Below the pieces are notes generated by a model. It searched no databases. It saw only the letters and a program-made list of their open reading frames with translations, and had not been told where the DNA came from. The translations under genes were made by a program, and so were the position numbers. This document shows, piece by piece, positions 14,241 through 14,809 of a stretch of DNA of 14,809 nucleotides. The DNA is taken from the NCBI GenBank assembly GCA_050186335.1, contig JBFWYO010000099.1, positions 1-14,809 on the forward strand. Direction: 5' to 3'. Within the stretch, counting starts at the first letter, position 1. The number at the start of each line of letters is the position of its first letter. The stretch is from JBFWYO01 sp050186335 (GTDB taxonomy: Bacteria; Pseudomonadota; Alphaproteobacteria; Bin65).

Positions 14241-14270
14241 TTGACCGGTCCCTGCCGTTATCGTAGTTAT
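14241..14270 (+). promoter_or_regulatory. Weak candidate promoter for the family-39 glycosyltransferase
   Basis: TTGACC (14241-14246) and AGTTAT (14265-14270) lie 18 bases apart in the 139-base gap between the divergent glycosyltransferase genes. The -35 is good and the -10 is poor. Nothing else in the gap stands out. Confidence 0.22.
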
Positions 14271-14357
14271 CCGAAGCTCTCCGGGCTGGTGGATACCACA
14301 CCCCCGGCCGTGCTTTCCAGTTGATCGGCGCCGCGCGGTTTGCAGCGCAAGGCGTAG

Positions 14358-14809
14358 ATGAGAGGCCTGGTGCCGTCCTACCTGAAGGGTTTTCGGCCTT
14401 ATCTGTGGTTGATCCTGCTGTGCGCGGCGCTCTACGTGCCCGGCCTGGCGGCGTTGCCGCCGGTCGACCGCGATGAAGCGCGCTTCATGCAGGCGACGCG
14501 CCAGATGCTGGAGAGCGGCGATATCATCCGCATCCGCTTTCAGGACGAAGCGCGCAACAAGAAGCCGGTCGGCATCTACTGGCTGCAGGCGGCCGTCGTA
14601 AAGGCGGTGTCGAGCGCAGAGTCGCGCGAGCGTTGGCCTTACCGTATCCCGTCGGTGCTCGGCGCATTGCTCGGCGTGCTGTTCACGTTCCGGCTCGGCC
14701 AGACGCTGTTCGATAGGCGAACGGGATTTTTTGCCGCCGCGTTGTTCGCGCCCTGTCTGCTGCTCGTTTTCGAGGCTCACATCGCGAAAACCGATGCATT
14801 CCTGCTCGG
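14358..14809 (+). CDS. Family-39 (ArnT/PMT-like) membrane glycosyltransferase, N-terminal part
   Basis: The frame opens at an ATG at 14358 (AAGG about seven bases before it) and stays open to the window end, giving 150 codons. The first membrane helix (residues 15-33, YLWLILLCAALYVPGLAAL) leads into the periplasmic loop PPVDRDEARFMQATRQML (35-52), where the D-R-D-E-A-R block is the conserved acidic motif of GT-C enzymes of this family. It continues with FQDEARNKKPVGIYWLQA. More helices follow (VLGALLGVLFTFRLG, FFAAALFAPCLLLVFEAH). Such enzymes take a sugar from polyprenyl phosphate and attach it to an envelope lipid such as lipid A. The divergent GT2 and LAB_N genes probably belong to the same pathway. 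The C-terminal part is outside the window. Confidence 0.87.
   Translation, partial: MRGLVPSYLKGFRPYLWLILLCAALYVPGLAALPPVDRDEARFMQATRQMLESGDIIRIRFQDEARNKKPVGIYWLQAAVVKAVSSAESRERWPYRIPSVLGALLGVLFTFRLGQTLFDRRTGFFAAALFAPCLLLVFEAHIAKTDAFLL

Noticed and set aside
13203..14780. Long minus-strand frame of 525 codons ending with the LAB_N domain
   Set aside because: Only the last 95 codons are real. The upstream part overlaps the glycosyltransferase in another frame and crosses into the opposite-strand GT39 gene.

Overview
The window is about 14.8 kb of GC-rich DNA with long antisense reading frames and tight gene packing. It most resembles an alphaproteobacterium, perhaps Rhodospirillales or Hyphomicrobiales-like. 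That placement is inferred from gene content (a LAB_N / family-2 GT / family-39 GT cluster, a BMP-type ABC importer, a DinF-like MATE pump) and not from a marker gene. No tRNA, rRNA, CRISPR array, insertion sequence or phage gene was seen.

Left part (1-2310, + strand): the end of an ABC importer operon. It holds the tail of one permease, a complete second permease overlapping it by ATGA, and a BMP-family substrate-binding protein with a Tat-like signal. A strong bidirectional terminator closes it. The likely substrate is a nucleoside or related compound.

Region 2324-4420 (- strand): a small island of secreted, cysteine-rich proteins. One has a PAN/apple-like domain followed by a six-cysteine module. 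The next consists of three 71-residue copies of that module with identical cysteine spacing. Just upstream lies a decayed, stop- and frameshift-containing copy of the same module. I cannot name this module, and it is the most novel-looking part of the window.

Region 4421-4936 (+): a RidA/YoaB-like protein with an unusual lysine-rich tail, ended by a bidirectional terminator.

Region 4973-9905 (-): a four-gene operon with the order ATPase, ABC-2 permease, GldG-like protein, DUF4340 protein, related to the GldA/F/G gliding-associated ABC system. Both periplasmic partners carry Lys/Asp/Glu-rich low-complexity repeats.

Region 10093-14218 (-): a tightly coupled run of family-2 glycosyltransferase, LAB_N membrane protein, gamma-glutamyltransferase-like enzyme and MATE transporter. 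The GGT-like enzyme keeps the catalytic Thr but has lost most residues that bind the gamma-glutamyl group. A family-39 glycosyltransferase starts divergently at 14358 and runs off the window. Together with the GT2 and LAB_N genes it suggests lipid-linked sugar transfer onto an envelope glycolipid.
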